41,736 bases of DNA from Bacteroidales bacterium. GTDB taxonomy: Bacteria; Bacteroidota; Bacteroidia; Bacteroidales; UBA932. A model generated the notes under the pieces. That model saw nothing but the letters and a program-made list of their open reading frames with translations, made no database searches and had not been told where the DNA came from. A program made the position numbers and the translations under genes. Shown piece by piece: positions 1-8,284 of this stretch; within the stretch, counting starts at the first letter, position 1, and each line of letters starts with the position of its first letter. The stretch is from contig JAFVWT010000001.1 in NCBI GenBank assembly GCA_017501525.1, positions 1-41,736 of the forward strand, in the 5' to 3' direction.

Positions 1-464
1 GCAGTGGTTGGAATGGAGGGTGGTGGTGTTGGACTTTTCGAAGGGTCGCGGCTTTGCCGCTTCCTTCTCTTTTACAACCCCCAGACCCCCTTTTTAAGGG
101 GGCATTAGTCGCTGCGCTCCTACGCTCCTGTGTTTTGCTTTTGGGTTTGTCTGTAAATGGTCGCTAAATGTGACGATGTCATCCCCGACTTGACGGAGTC
201 ATCCCCGACTTGATCGGGGATCTCGGGGTGATCTCGGGGATCTCAAAACAATCACCCCAGTGTGGCAAGATTAGTCAGAGTCCGTTATTACCGACCTTGA
301 TAGAAAGAGATACCCGGTCGATCTGGGTATGACGTAAATGGTTGGGGAACAGGCATGACATAATAAATCAGGCCTGGTATGACACAACGGGTCGACCCAG
401 GCCTGGCATAAGGGGTAATTAAGTTCCATAAATCTCTGCAAAGTTTTTTATGGAAATTCCTTAA
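1..464 (+). repeat. Composite intergenic repeat, copy 1 (left end cut by window)
   Basis: This gene-free stretch holds a dispersed repeat. It opens inside the core module, which is also seen at 4588-4850, 10060-10300 and inverted at 36610-37130. The core contains the small hairpin GCGGC-TTT-GCCGC and a CCCCC/GGGGG hairpin. From about 190 to 245 it carries the palindromic module ATCCCCGA-N5-TCGGGGAT. From about 315 to 425 a degenerate tandem tail repeats the theme CCGGGTATGACATAA. Its right end (about 445-464, of the type TTTTATRGAACTTCCTA) lies just before the 3' end of the minus-strand lipoprotein gene. Open frames in it differ between copies, so it is judged non-coding. Confidence 0.85.
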
Positions 465-481
465 ATGAGCTATATGATTCC

Positions 482-1222
482 TTATACAAGCTCTGATAAA
501 GGTGCTCTAGCTTCAAGTTGTTTACCACCTTTGAAGGTGATTGAAATTATTAAATCTCCCTCAGGATTTGATGGTATCTGCTTTATCTGGAGGAGGAACA
601 TAATATTTTTCATCCAAGTACTTCCTCCTATTAATTTTAGTGACTCATAGTTAATCTTATCGAGAGACTCATATATTGGGTCCCCTAAGTAAGCCGATTT
701 GTTCCTGCTTCCTTCTAAAATGGTTTGCTTCCATATTTTGAAAACCTCAGGAGCATATTCGGTTTCATAGTTGAATTTTGATGTGTAATTACTTTGGATA
801 TATGGATGCACAGTCATTGCATATAGGTAAAATTGTTCATTCAAGATACTTCCTGCTGGTACTTCATTGAATATAGAGGTACAACTGATTTCTATAGATT
901 CTATTTCGTCAGATAGAAACTGTTCGGGATCTCCTACGTGCGGTACGTAATTATATGTTGTGTCGTAACCTGTATCTCCATAATACTCGCTTATCGCTGT
1001 ATGGCGCGAAGAAGAAGTTCCAATTGAACAAAAGTCGCTATCTATGCAAGATATATTAATGAATCCGTAATCATTAAATTTATCTATCTTCAAGGTAATA
1101 GGTGTATAGTAGGCCCCAACAAAACTATTGCTATGTATTAATGTTGAGTTGCCTGGAATTTTTGATTCTTCGCAAGAAAAAGTTATAAATGCTATTGCGG
1201 CTAAAAATAATAATTTTCTCAT
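482..1222 (-). CDS. Hypothetical lipoprotein coupled to the C10 peptidase gene
   Basis: The family is not recognised. The ATG at 1222 is preferred because it begins a clear lipoprotein signal (MRKLLFLAAIAFITFSC, lipobox Cys at residue 17); an in-frame ATG at 1246 would only add eight polar residues. The mature part (about 230 residues) is rich in Ser, Tyr, Ile and acidic residues with no catalytic motif that I can name. The gene begins 12 nt after the stop of the upstream C10 peptidase, and the alternative start would overlap it, so the two are very likely co-transcribed. C10 peptidases of Bacteroides are known to be encoded beside secreted inhibitors, so an inhibitor or partner role is a reasonable guess, not a demonstrated one. 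A segment of this gene (about 624-714) is duplicated in the pseudogene at 2832-3150. Confidence 0.75.
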   Translation of the reverse strand: MRKLLFLAAIAFITFSCEESKIPGNSTLIHSNSFVGAYYTPITLKIDKFNDYGFINISCIDSDFCSIGTSSSRHTAISEYYGDTGYDTTYNYVPHVGDPEQFLSDEIESIEISCTSIFNEVPAGSILNEQFYLYAMTVHPYIQSNYTSKFNYETEYAPEVFKIWKQTILEGSRNKSAYLGDPIYESLDKINYESLKLIGGSTWMKNIMFLLQIKQIPSNPEGDLIISITFKGGKQLEARAPLSELV

Positions 1223-1233
1223 ATTCTTTAAAT

Positions 1234-2652
1234 TTATTGCATCCATTGAGGTGTATTGTATGTTAAAATAACAATATCTTGGTTATAATTTTGTGTATTA
1301 CTTCCATATCCTGGGTCTGTATTATCATCATGTGCTATTTTGCCTCCTTCATAACTGGGAAAGTAATAGTATCCATCTCCATTTCCGCCCCATCCCCAAT
1401 TGATATGAAATAGTTTACGAGTAGTGTAGCTAGAAGTGGTATGGTACTTTCTTTGAACCATATAGCCATCAACGATGTAAGCATGAGCAGAAGTGTCATT
1501 TGCGCTTTGCATATATACCGGCAGTCTTCTTTTCAATCTATCTTGGACTCTATTAATAAAGTTACTTTCATTTCGTGAAGTCGCAGTATGTTTATATACG
1601 TTTTCATGTGTTATCTGGGACATTAGGAATAATTTTACCCTTGGCCAATTTGAAGAACTCCCATCGGATCCGTAAACAGTGTAGACTCCATCGGAAACAT
1701 ATCTGACATAATTCGCAATATAGCTTCTTTCACTCTCTGTTGCAGATACCCCGTATACATCATCTTTTGTCCCAAAGTTTGATATAATATCCCAATTGTA
1801 TGGTAATGTCGGAGGTTTTAAATATGCTACAATTTGAGCTGTGGCAATACCTACACATCCTGCATATGCGTAGTTTCCATCTGGCATTATGGGGCATGCT
1901 TGTTGATATACACCGGTTTGATTCCATTTTGTTTGAATAAGAGGTCTGACCCCATGTCCATCTAACCAAATACCAATTAATGAAGAATCTATAATTGTGG
2001 TGGAGTCTATAGCAGGAGGTGTCGTTGGTATGCCTGGCATATTGGGATTGGTAATTATATTGTCATCTGCCCAACCTACTTCTCCTAGAGATCCTGTAAT
2101 TATACCTATCGCGGGGTGGTCCGGCGATAGTACCATTCCAAGCCCATTTTCTGTTTCTATAAATGGCATTGTATCTAGCGGTGGTATATCAAGGTGTTCA
2201 TCTCCGTAGGTGATATCTTCTGAATCATCAAGTAATAGTTCATCATTATCTGACCCTGAAGAGTCAATTGGAAATGGAGCAGGGTGTGGATTGCCTAATG
2301 CTGATTGCAATATTTCAGGGGGGAGATTTCCGCTTTGAGTTATAGCAAGGATCGTAATATTTTCACCATGTGCAGCTAAAACGGCAAAACCTCCATTATC
2401 AGGATAGTTGACGACATAGGGAATTACATTTAAAGATTTGGATATCGGCATTAATGCAGTTACTTCGATGTCCCCTAAACTCTTTGTAGGAAGACCGAAA
2501 AGATCATTTCTGAGTTTGACTACTTCATTAATAATTTTCTGGTTATCAACAAAGGAAATGGGTTTCTGCTGTTCTGGCCTTAATGAATTTTCATCTAAAG
2601 AACAGGCTGTAACAATGAAAATTGTTAGCAATAAATTTAGTTTTGTTCTCAT
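1234..2652 (-). CDS. C10-family (streptopain-like) cysteine peptidase lipoprotein
   Basis: This is a secreted cysteine protease precursor of 472 residues. Residues 1-17 are a lipoprotein signal ending in TAC (Cys17), so the enzyme is probably membrane-anchored. Residues about 30-120 match the inhibitory Spi/C10 propeptide style, with NGGFAVLAAHGENITILA. An acidic, Pro-rich linker follows (about 120-225). The catalytic domain has the nucleophile in YAGCVGIATAQIV (Cys266), the catalytic His in SAHAYIVDGY (His390) and the family signature HINWGWGGNGDGYYYF (416-431). Streptopain relatives cut host and bacterial proteins. The linker between prodomain and catalytic domain is longer and more acidic than I would expect. 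A perfect TAGCTTTG -7 box lies 42 nt upstream. The C-terminal coding region is duplicated in the pseudogene upstream. Confidence 0.9.
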   Translation of the reverse strand: MRTKLNLLLTIFIVTACSLDENSLRPEQQKPISFVDNQKIINEVVKLRNDLFGLPTKSLGDIEVTALMPISKSLNVIPYVVNYPDNGGFAVLAAHGENITILAITQSGNLPPEILQSALGNPHPAPFPIDSSGSDNDELLLDDSEDITYGDEHLDIPPLDTMPFIETENGLGMVLSPDHPAIGIITGSLGEVGWADDNIITNPNMPGIPTTPPAIDSTTIIDSSLIGIWLDGHGVRPLIQTKWNQTGVYQQACPIMPDGNYAYAGCVGIATAQIVAYLKPPTLPYNWDIISNFGTKDDVYGVSATESERSYIANYVRYVSDGVYTVYGSDGSSSNWPRVKLFLMSQITHENVYKHTATSRNESNFINRVQDRLKRRLPVYMQSANDTSAHAYIVDGYMVQRKYHTTSSYTTRKLFHINWGWGGNGDGYYYFPSYEGGKIAHDDNTDPGYGSNTQNYNQDIVILTYNTPQWMQ

Positions 2653-2693
2653 AATTTAATTAATTTAAATAGTTTATATGGTTCTGTTTTTGG

Positions 2694-2701
2694 CAAAGCT
2701 A
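2694..2701 (-). promoter_or_regulatory. Putative -7 box of the C10 peptidase gene
   Basis: On the minus strand this reads TAGCTTTG, a perfect match to the Bacteroidota -7 element TAnnTTTG, 42 nt before the start codon at 2652. I see no good TTTG -33 element at the expected 19-21 nt spacing, so support is partial. Confidence 0.4.
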
Positions 2702-2831
2702 AATAACTTAAAACAATCGTTATTAGTTATAATAACTTGCCGTAACAAATATAATATTTTTTTTTAAATCTTTTGTTCTTTTATGAATAAAAGATTGTAT
2801 TTATTTCTTTTTGACACCTTCACGAGGTTTA

Positions 2832-3150
2832 CACTTCCTATTAATTTCAGCGACTCATAGTTGATCTTATCGAGAGACTCATATATTGGATCCCCTAAGT
2901 AAGCCGATTTGTTCCTGCTTTCTTCTTCCTTCGAAAATGTATTACTTCCATATCCTGGGTCTGTATTATCATCATGTGCTATTTTGCCTCCTTCATAACT
3001 GGGAAAGTAATAGTATCCATCTCCATTTCCGCCCCATCCCCAATTGATATGAAATAGTTCACGAGTAGTGTAGCTCAAATGACAAATCCTCAATTATCAG
3101 GATAATTGACAACATGGGGAATTACATTTAAAGATTTGGATATCGGCATT
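2832..3150 (-). pseudogene. Collapsed duplicate of the C10 peptidase/lipoprotein gene pair
   Basis: Three blocks from the neighbouring gene pair are joined here in the parental order. About 2837-2930 matches 624-714 (lipoprotein gene, about 94% by eye). 2938-3075 matches 1292-1431 (peptidase C-terminus with the NWGWGGNGDG motif, nearly identical). 3076-3150 matches about 2379-2455 (peptidase propeptide region). The second junction falls at a shared 8-mer, GTGTAGCT/GTGCAGCT. This fits a tandem duplication followed by two internal deletions, of about 580 and 950 bp. A chimeric frame remains open over 2764-3093, but it lacks a signal peptide and the catalytic Cys and runs backwards through unrelated parts, so it is not expected to be functional. 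Confidence 0.85.
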
Positions 3151-3625
3151 AAAAATTATATGAAACAGAAATGCCCGGAAGGGGAACGGGAATGGGGTAG
3201 GCAGCTGTCTGGGCCACTATCATAGTGGAAATTGTGGAATAGGTATTTTTAAGTTTCCAATCTATACCTACACCAAGATTTCCGTAGAATATCCAAAGTT
3301 GAGATTTGGGGTTACCGATAAAAAATGATGCACCAAGGTCAAGATTAAGGACAATACTATGTTTAATATTTTTTAATGGAAGGTATCCTCTTATTGTTCC
3401 ATATATTGGCAGCATGTGGTCTAATAGATAAATATATCCGGTTCCTGCCCCTATAAAAAAATTTTCTTTGTAGGTAACCCCGTGTGTGGTGAGGATTGAT
3501 GGCTGTTTTCCCACTATGGATGCCCTGATGTCGGGGCGATATTTCCAATTTTTCTCTGTTGCCGATATTTCTGAACAGGTCGCTAATATACAAATGCAGA
3601 AGATTATCTTGATAATTCTATTCAT
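3149..3625 (-). CDS. Secreted barrel-like protein, paralogue A
   Basis: A 158-residue protein with a Sec signal (residues 1-22, MNRIIKIIFCICILATCSEISA). The mature part has alternating hydrophobic/polar strands, many Gly and Tyr, and ends in aromatic Phe (SVSYNF), as outer-membrane beta-barrels do. It is clearly related to the next gene (3642-4133): both share a K-W-Y/S-DIR-G start, the LTSHGV/LTTHGV motif, GLGYAY/GTGYIY and a C-terminal S-IST..IAQT block. The role is unknown. Its stop codon sits at the junction with the collapsed pseudogene downstream, so the true C-terminus may have been altered by that rearrangement. A piece of its 3' half recurs at 4379-4427. Confidence 0.7.
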   Translation of the reverse strand: MNRIIKIIFCICILATCSEISATEKNWKYRPDIRASIVGKQPSILTTHGVTYKENFFIGAGTGYIYLLDHMLPIYGTIRGYLPLKNIKHSIVLNLDLGASFFIGNPKSQLWIFYGNLGVGIDWKLKNTYSTISTMIVAQTAAYPIPVPLPGISVSYNF

Positions 3626-3641
3626 AGATGTAAGATTAAAC

Positions 3642-4133
3642 TTAGAAGTTAAACATAATCATTACAGCTGGATATAACATAAACTCGCCCATAGGTGTTT
3701 GTGCGATAAGGGATGTTGAGATAGATTTACCGGAGTTTTCTATTCTCCAATCCATTCCGAAACCTCCATTCCCATAGTAGAAGTATTTTTTGGATCCACC
3801 CCGTGAAGGAATCACTGAAACACCTGAATCAAGATTTATCATAAACTTGTGTTTTGTATTCTTTAATGCTATATACCATTTGCAGGAGAAGTATATGGGT
3901 ATACCGCTTTGGCGGTAATGATATGCGTATCCTAAGCCTAATCCTAAAAAGAGTTGGTCGTTATAGTCTACCCCGTGTGATGTAAGAAATGAGAATTGTC
4001 GTTCAAATCCGACTCCATTTCCTCTGATATCTCCGCTATAGCTCCATTTTTTAGTCTCCTGCGCAGATATTTTTATAGGTAAAGCAAATATAAGTAATAC
4101 TGACAGTAATATTAGCTGTAATTTCTTAGGCAT
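3642..4133 (-). CDS. Secreted barrel-like protein, paralogue B
   Basis: A 163-residue protein with a signal peptide (residues 1-24, ending KISAQ). It is homologous along its length to the gene 16 nt downstream, and the two look like a tandem duplication. Predicted features are short amphipathic strands (FLGLGLGYAYHYR, FMINLDSGVSVI, FYYGNGGFGMDWRI) and a terminal Phe, typical of small outer-membrane barrels. I cannot assign a family or function. It lies upstream of the C10 peptidase region on the same strand, but the AT-rich gap and the pseudogene separate them, so a shared operon is uncertain. Confidence 0.7.
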   Translation of the reverse strand: MPKKLQLILLSVLLIFALPIKISAQETKKWSYSGDIRGNGVGFERQFSFLTSHGVDYNDQLFLGLGLGYAYHYRQSGIPIYFSCKWYIALKNTKHKFMINLDSGVSVIPSRGGSKKYFYYGNGGFGMDWRIENSGKSISTSLIAQTPMGEFMLYPAVMIMFNF

Positions 4134-4378
4134 ATACCTATGATGTTAAAAAGTTACAATTCTAAATAGCATATCATAGTCATTATCATTCTCCGGGCTT
4201 GTTCTGACAGGTCCATTCCCTGCATCAAACATATCAGATAGATAGTAGCCATCTAAGCAAATTGGACTTTATGATATATAAAAGCTACTTTTGCGAAGAT
4301 AAAATTTTTATTAAACATAAGATGCAGTTTATAATGTTTTTGTTGCAGATTGCGCATATAACTATGTTTGATTTATTT

Positions 4379-4427
4379 GGCAACTGTCTGGGCCACTATC
4401 ATAGAGGAAATTATTGAGTTGGGAATC
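4379..4427 (-). pseudogene. Short remnant of a third barrel-like paralogue
   Basis: The stretch is about 80% identical by eye to 3200-3248, the part of paralogue A encoding the STISTMIVAQT region. No reading frame is left around it. It stops where the composite repeat begins at about 4430, on the side where the 5' part of the gene should be, which suggests that repeat insertion or a linked deletion removed the rest. The remaining gap 4134-4378 is AT-rich, and I see nothing else in it. Confidence 0.6.
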
Positions 4428-4429
4428 GA

Positions 4430-5125
4430 TGTCATCCCCGACTTGACGGAGTCCTCCCCGACTTGATCACTTTTAAGTCATCCCCGACTCCGATCGGGGA
4501 TCTCTGGAACATAAAAATCAAGGCAAAGGAGGTTAATGTTCCTTTAGGTATCTGGTTGGTGAAAGAGAGGTGGTTCTACCTTGGAGGCAGTGGTTGGAAT
4601 GGAGGGGGGTGGCTTTTGGCTTTTCGAAGGGTCGCGGCTATATTGCCGCTTCCTTCTCTTTTACAACCCCCAGACCCCCTTTTTAAGGGGGCATTAGTCG
4701 CTGCGCTCCTACGCTCCTGTGTTTTGCTTTTGGGTTTGTCTATAAATGGTCGCTAAATGTGACAATGTCATCCCCAGACCTAACGGAGTCATCCCCGACT
4801 TGACGAAGTCATCCCCGACTTGATCGGGGATCTCGGGGATCTCGGGGATCTCAAAACAATTACTCCAGTGTGGTAAGATTAGTTAGAGTCTTTTATTACT
4901 GACCTTGATGGAAAGAGATACCCGGTCAAGCCGGGTATGACGTAATAGGTTGAGCCGGGTATGACATAATTTGTCAAGCCGGGTATGATATAAATGGTTG
5001 GGGATCAGGCATGACATAATAAATCAGGCCTGGTATGACACAACGGGTCTACCCAGGCCTGGCATAAGGGGTAACAAAGTTCCATAAATCACTGCATGGT
5101 CTTTTATAGAACTTCCTATAGAGAA
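4430..5125 (+). repeat. Composite intergenic repeat, copy 2 (most complete)
   Basis: The fullest copy in the window. 4430-4505 has three palindromic ATCCCCGA..TCGGGGAT-type units. 4505-4590 is the leader GGAACATAAAAATCAAGGCA, then AAGGAGG and a T-rich start. 4588-4760 is the core with GCGGC/GCCGC and CCCCC/GGGGG hairpins. About 4765-4850 has more palindrome units. 4915-5075 is a tandem tail of about six degenerate units around CCGGGTATGACATAAT. 5076-5125 is the common right end, CTTTTATAGAACTTCCTA. The right end again abuts the 3' end of a minus-strand gene (SDR stop at 5129). An open frame at 4463-4756 is not conserved in other copies. Confidence 0.85.
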
Positions 5126-5128
5126 ATA

Positions 5129-5890
5129 TTATTGTTTGCGGTAACTTATTGTACCGGTAGCCTGATTGGTCGGCATAACCAATACTTCTGCTATTTGTAC
5201 ATGTGTGGGGGCCGCTGCTGCATAATATGCTACTTCTGCGATATCTTCTCCGCATAGAGGTTGGATTCCTTTATAAAAAGCATCTGCCTTCTCTTTATCG
5301 CCTCTATAACGGGTAACGGAGAAATTGGTTTCGACCATTCCGGGTTTAATGTTTGTTACTCTTAAAGGGGTGTCTACAAGGTCAATGCGTAGTCCGTCCG
5401 AGAGAGCTTTTACCGCCGCTTTTGTGGCGCAATATACACTTCCTCCGGGGTATGCGGCGTCTCCTGCAATGGAACCGATATTGATAATGTGTCCTTTGCC
5501 TCGACTAACCATACCTGGGACTACCATTCTGGTCATTGACAGTAGGGCTCTGATATTTGTATCAATCATTATGTCCCATTCATCAAGATCCCCTTCAAAT
5601 TCTTTATCAACCCCAAAAACGAGTCCTGCATTATTGATAAGGATATCTATATTTTTCCATTTGCCCTCTAAAGATTCAACTGAAGATCTCATGGCTTCTC
5701 TATCTCTTACGTCGAAGGGGAGAAGTAATACATCCACCCCCATTGCAGTCAGTTCATTTTTAATCTCTTCCATCAGTTCTTCTTTTCTTCCGTTGAGGAT
5801 GATGTCTGCCCCTTCAGATGCGAATTTGTATGCACAGGCTCTTCCTATACCACTGGTGGCTCCTGTTATGAGAACAACTTTATTCTTCAT
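5129..5890 (-). CDS. SDR-family NAD(P)-dependent oxidoreductase (YdfG-like)
   Basis: A short-chain dehydrogenase of 253 residues. The ATG at 5890 is chosen because it starts directly on the first beta-strand (MKNKVVLITG); an upstream in-frame start would add a non-conserved 25-residue extension through the intergenic region. Seen motifs are the cofactor loop TGATSGIGRA (about 9-18), NNAG (about 85-88), the catalytic Ser in NIGSIAG and YCATK (Tyr-x-x-x-Lys), with PG after the active site. The overall pattern and length match YdfG-type enzymes, which oxidise or reduce 3-hydroxy acids, serine or malonic semialdehyde, usually with NADP. The exact substrate is not readable from sequence. It is transcribed divergently from the phosphate transporter. 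Confidence 0.88.
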   Translation of the reverse strand: MKNKVVLITGATSGIGRACAYKFASEGADIILNGRKEELMEEIKNELTAMGVDVLLLPFDVRDREAMRSSVESLEGKWKNIDILINNAGLVFGVDKEFEGDLDEWDIMIDTNIRALLSMTRMVVPGMVSRGKGHIINIGSIAGDAAYPGGSVYCATKAAVKALSDGLRIDLVDTPLRVTNIKPGMVETNFSVTRYRGDKEKADAFYKGIQPLCGEDIAEVAYYAAAAPTHVQIAEVLVMPTNQATGTISYRKQ

Positions 5891-5935
5891 TTTGCTAATT
5901 TTTATTATTGTAACAATTTTGTAATATCTCGATTT

Positions 5936-5943
5936 TACTTTTG
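5936..5943 (+). promoter_or_regulatory. Putative -7 box for the PiT transporter gene
   Basis: TACTTTTG matches TAnnTTTG and lies 26 nt before the ATG at 5970. The nearest TTTG upstream (5918-5921) is only 14 nt away, which is shorter than usual, so only the -7 element is well supported. Confidence 0.4.
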
Positions 5944-5969
5944 CAAGTGAAACAAAATTAGACAAAATT

Positions 5970-8228
5970 ATGGAATTTATCTACATTGGAATCATCGTTT
6001 TCCTATTTTTCCTTGCTGTCATGGATTTGGTGGTAGGGGTAAGTAATGATGCTGTCAATTTTCTCAATTCGGCAGTAGGTGCCAAAACTGCAAAATTTAA
6101 GACTATTATCGTTATCGCTACAGCGGGTGTTTTCTTGGGGGCGATAATGAGTAATGGTATGATGGACATTGCAAGACATGGAATTTATCAGCCACAGTTC
6201 TTTACATTTGCTGAGTTAATGTGTATAATGTTGGCTGTGATGGTAACAGATGTGCTGCTACTGGATACTTTCAATACGATGGGGATGCCCACATCAACGA
6301 CAGTTTCTCTTGTCTTTGAGCTCTTGGGAGGTACTGTTGCTTTGGCATTAATAAAGAGTATTACATCTGATGGTGCATTGACTTTTGCTCAAATGTTGAA
6401 TACAGACAAGGCTCTGTCAGTAGTATTGGGAATATTCCTCTCAATTGCTATTGCATTTTTCTTTGGAATGGTTGTTCAATGGATTACTCGTTTGATATTT
6501 ACATTTAATTACAAAAAGAACCTAAAATGGTTTGCCGGAATTTTTGGAGGTATAGCGGTAACTTCAATCCTATATTTTATGGTAATAAAAGGTTTGAAGG
6601 ATTCTTCTTTTATGACTCCGGAAAATATGGCATTTGTCAAGGAGAATACATCAATGATTCTTTTGGCCTTCTTTGTTGGCAGTACCCTTTTGATGCAGAT
6701 ATTACATTGGTGTAAGATTAATATTTTTAAGATAATAGTTCTTATCGGTACATTTGCCCTTGCTATGGCTTTCGCCGGTAATGACCTTGTGAATTTTATA
6801 GGTGTTCCTCTGGCGGGACTCTCGGCGCTGCAAGATTTCAATGCTAACGGAACATCGGTGGGTGCAGATGCTTTTATGATGGAGTCTCTCACAGGCTCAG
6901 CAAAAACACCGGTACTTTATCTGATAATTGCAGGGGCAATAATGGTTTTCGCCCTTATCACTTCAAAGAAAGCGAAGAATGTAATCAATACTTCTGTATC
7001 CCTCTCCAAACAAGATGACTCTGAGCAAATGTTCGGTACTTCGGCAGTGGCCCGTAGACTTGTACAGGTAAGCCGTTCAATGGCTCAATGGTTTATTAAA
7101 ATCACTCCGGCTCCGGTGAAAAGATGGATAGATACAAGATTTAACAAGGATGAAATCATTCTTGAAGAGGGGGCGGCATTTGACCAACTTCGTGCAGCAG
7201 TAAACTTAGTAATGGCTGCCATGCTCATTGCATTAGGTACTTCGCTAAAACTCCCTCTCTCGACCACTTTTGTAACATTTATGGTGGCTATGGGTACTTC
7301 TCTTGCAGATAGAGCTTGGAGCAGGGAGAGTGCTGTTTTCAGAGTGACAGGTATGATCTCTGTAATAGGTGGTTGGCTTTTGACTGCAGTGGCTGCATTT
7401 ATCTTTTGCTTTGCAGTGACCATGGCTATGCATTTCGGAGGAATTGTGGTAATGGTTGTTTTGGCAGTCGTAGCATTGATCATTATCATCAGAAGCAACT
7501 TCATACATAAAGAGGCGAAGGAGAATAAGGAAGATGATGTATTTGCGGAAATTGTTAATACAGATGATCCTCAGGTAGTCTGGTCTTTGATGAAACAGCA
7601 TGTGGAGAAGAATATCCTAAATCAAATAGAATATACATCAGTAACTTATACTCAATTTGTTGATGCTCTTTTAGATGAGAACAGAAAAGGACTCAAAAAG
7701 TTGCAGAGTTCACTTTCTACCCAGATGCTCACATTCAAGACCACTCGAAGAAAGGAGATCATTGCTCTTAAAAAGTGTGATCCGATGATTACACTTCAGG
7801 CTAATACCTGGTTTCATATCTCGGCAAATAATACAATTCAGATGATGTATGCACTTAAGAGGGTGATAGAACCTTGTAAAGATCATATAGAGAATAATTT
7901 CAATCCTCTTCCTAATGATTGTAGAGATAATCTGCAGATAGTAAGAAAATCTCTTATTGAACTTTTTGATAAAGGTCTGAACTATTCAGAATCCTTGAAG
8001 AAAGGAAATACAGAGAGTCCTGCTGCGATTATCAGAGAGATTTCTACTTTCAAAAGTGCTATAACCCAGACGCTGGATCAGGAAATGATTCGCCTCAGAG
8101 GTGAGCAGAGCAATACAAATATCAGTACCTATATGCTCTATCAGACGATATTGCAGGAGAGTCAGCAGATGGCAGATTCTTTAAAACATCTTTTGAGGGC
8201 ATATTATAAATTGTATTCTATCAAATAG
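5970..8228 (+). CDS. Inorganic phosphate transporter, PiT family, with long cytosolic tail
   Basis: A 752-residue membrane protein. The two PiT signature halves are visible: VSNDAVNFLNSAVGAK near residue 25-40 and FAGNDLVNFIGVPLAG near 265-280. There are about 10-12 hydrophobic helices in all, through about residue 510. These proteins import phosphate with H+ or Na+ and need no ATP. The C-terminal 230 residues (from about 520) are hydrophilic and helical with no membrane segments, resembling the PhoU/DUF47-like tail found on Bacteroidota PiT proteins. A two-component pair follows 56 nt downstream on the same strand, which strongly suggests a phosphate-response module. The large central loop (about 335-400) is variable. 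Confidence 0.9.
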   Translation: MEFIYIGIIVFLFFLAVMDLVVGVSNDAVNFLNSAVGAKTAKFKTIIVIATAGVFLGAIMSNGMMDIARHGIYQPQFFTFAELMCIMLAVMVTDVLLLDTFNTMGMPTSTTVSLVFELLGGTVALALIKSITSDGALTFAQMLNTDKALSVVLGIFLSIAIAFFFGMVVQWITRLIFTFNYKKNLKWFAGIFGGIAVTSILYFMVIKGLKDSSFMTPENMAFVKENTSMILLAFFVGSTLLMQILHWCKINIFKIIVLIGTFALAMAFAGNDLVNFIGVPLAGLSALQDFNANGTSVGADAFMMESLTGSAKTPVLYLIIAGAIMVFALITSKKAKNVINTSVSLSKQDDSEQMFGTSAVARRLVQVSRSMAQWFIKITPAPVKRWIDTRFNKDEIILEEGAAFDQLRAAVNLVMAAMLIALGTSLKLPLSTTFVTFMVAMGTSLADRAWSRESAVFRVTGMISVIGGWLLTAVAAFIFCFAVTMAMHFGGIVVMVVLAVVALIIIIRSNFIHKEAKENKEDDVFAEIVNTDDPQVVWSLMKQHVEKNILNQIEYTSVTYTQFVDALLDENRKGLKKLQSSLSTQMLTFKTTRRKEIIALKKCDPMITLQANTWFHISANNTIQMMYALKRVIEPCKDHIENNFNPLPNDCRDNLQIVRKSLIELFDKGLNYSESLKKGNTESPAAIIREISTFKSAITQTLDQEMIRLRGEQSNTNISTYMLYQTILQESQQMADSLKHLLRAYYKLYSIK

Positions 8229-8284
8229 AAGTTCTCTGGAAGATATATTGCTTCTGATTTTTATTGACTATCTTCGTACTCATT

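Noticed and set aside
315-425. CRISPR array
   Set aside because: Units are degenerate, about 25 bp, and have no regular unique spacers; no cas genes are present.
2764-3093. 109-codon frame as a real gene
   Set aside because: It is a chimera of fragments of two neighbouring genes without signal peptide or catalytic Cys.
4463-4756. Open frame of 97 codons inside composite repeat copy 2
   Set aside because: Other copies are open in different frames or interrupted; the peptide is low-complexity and not conserved.
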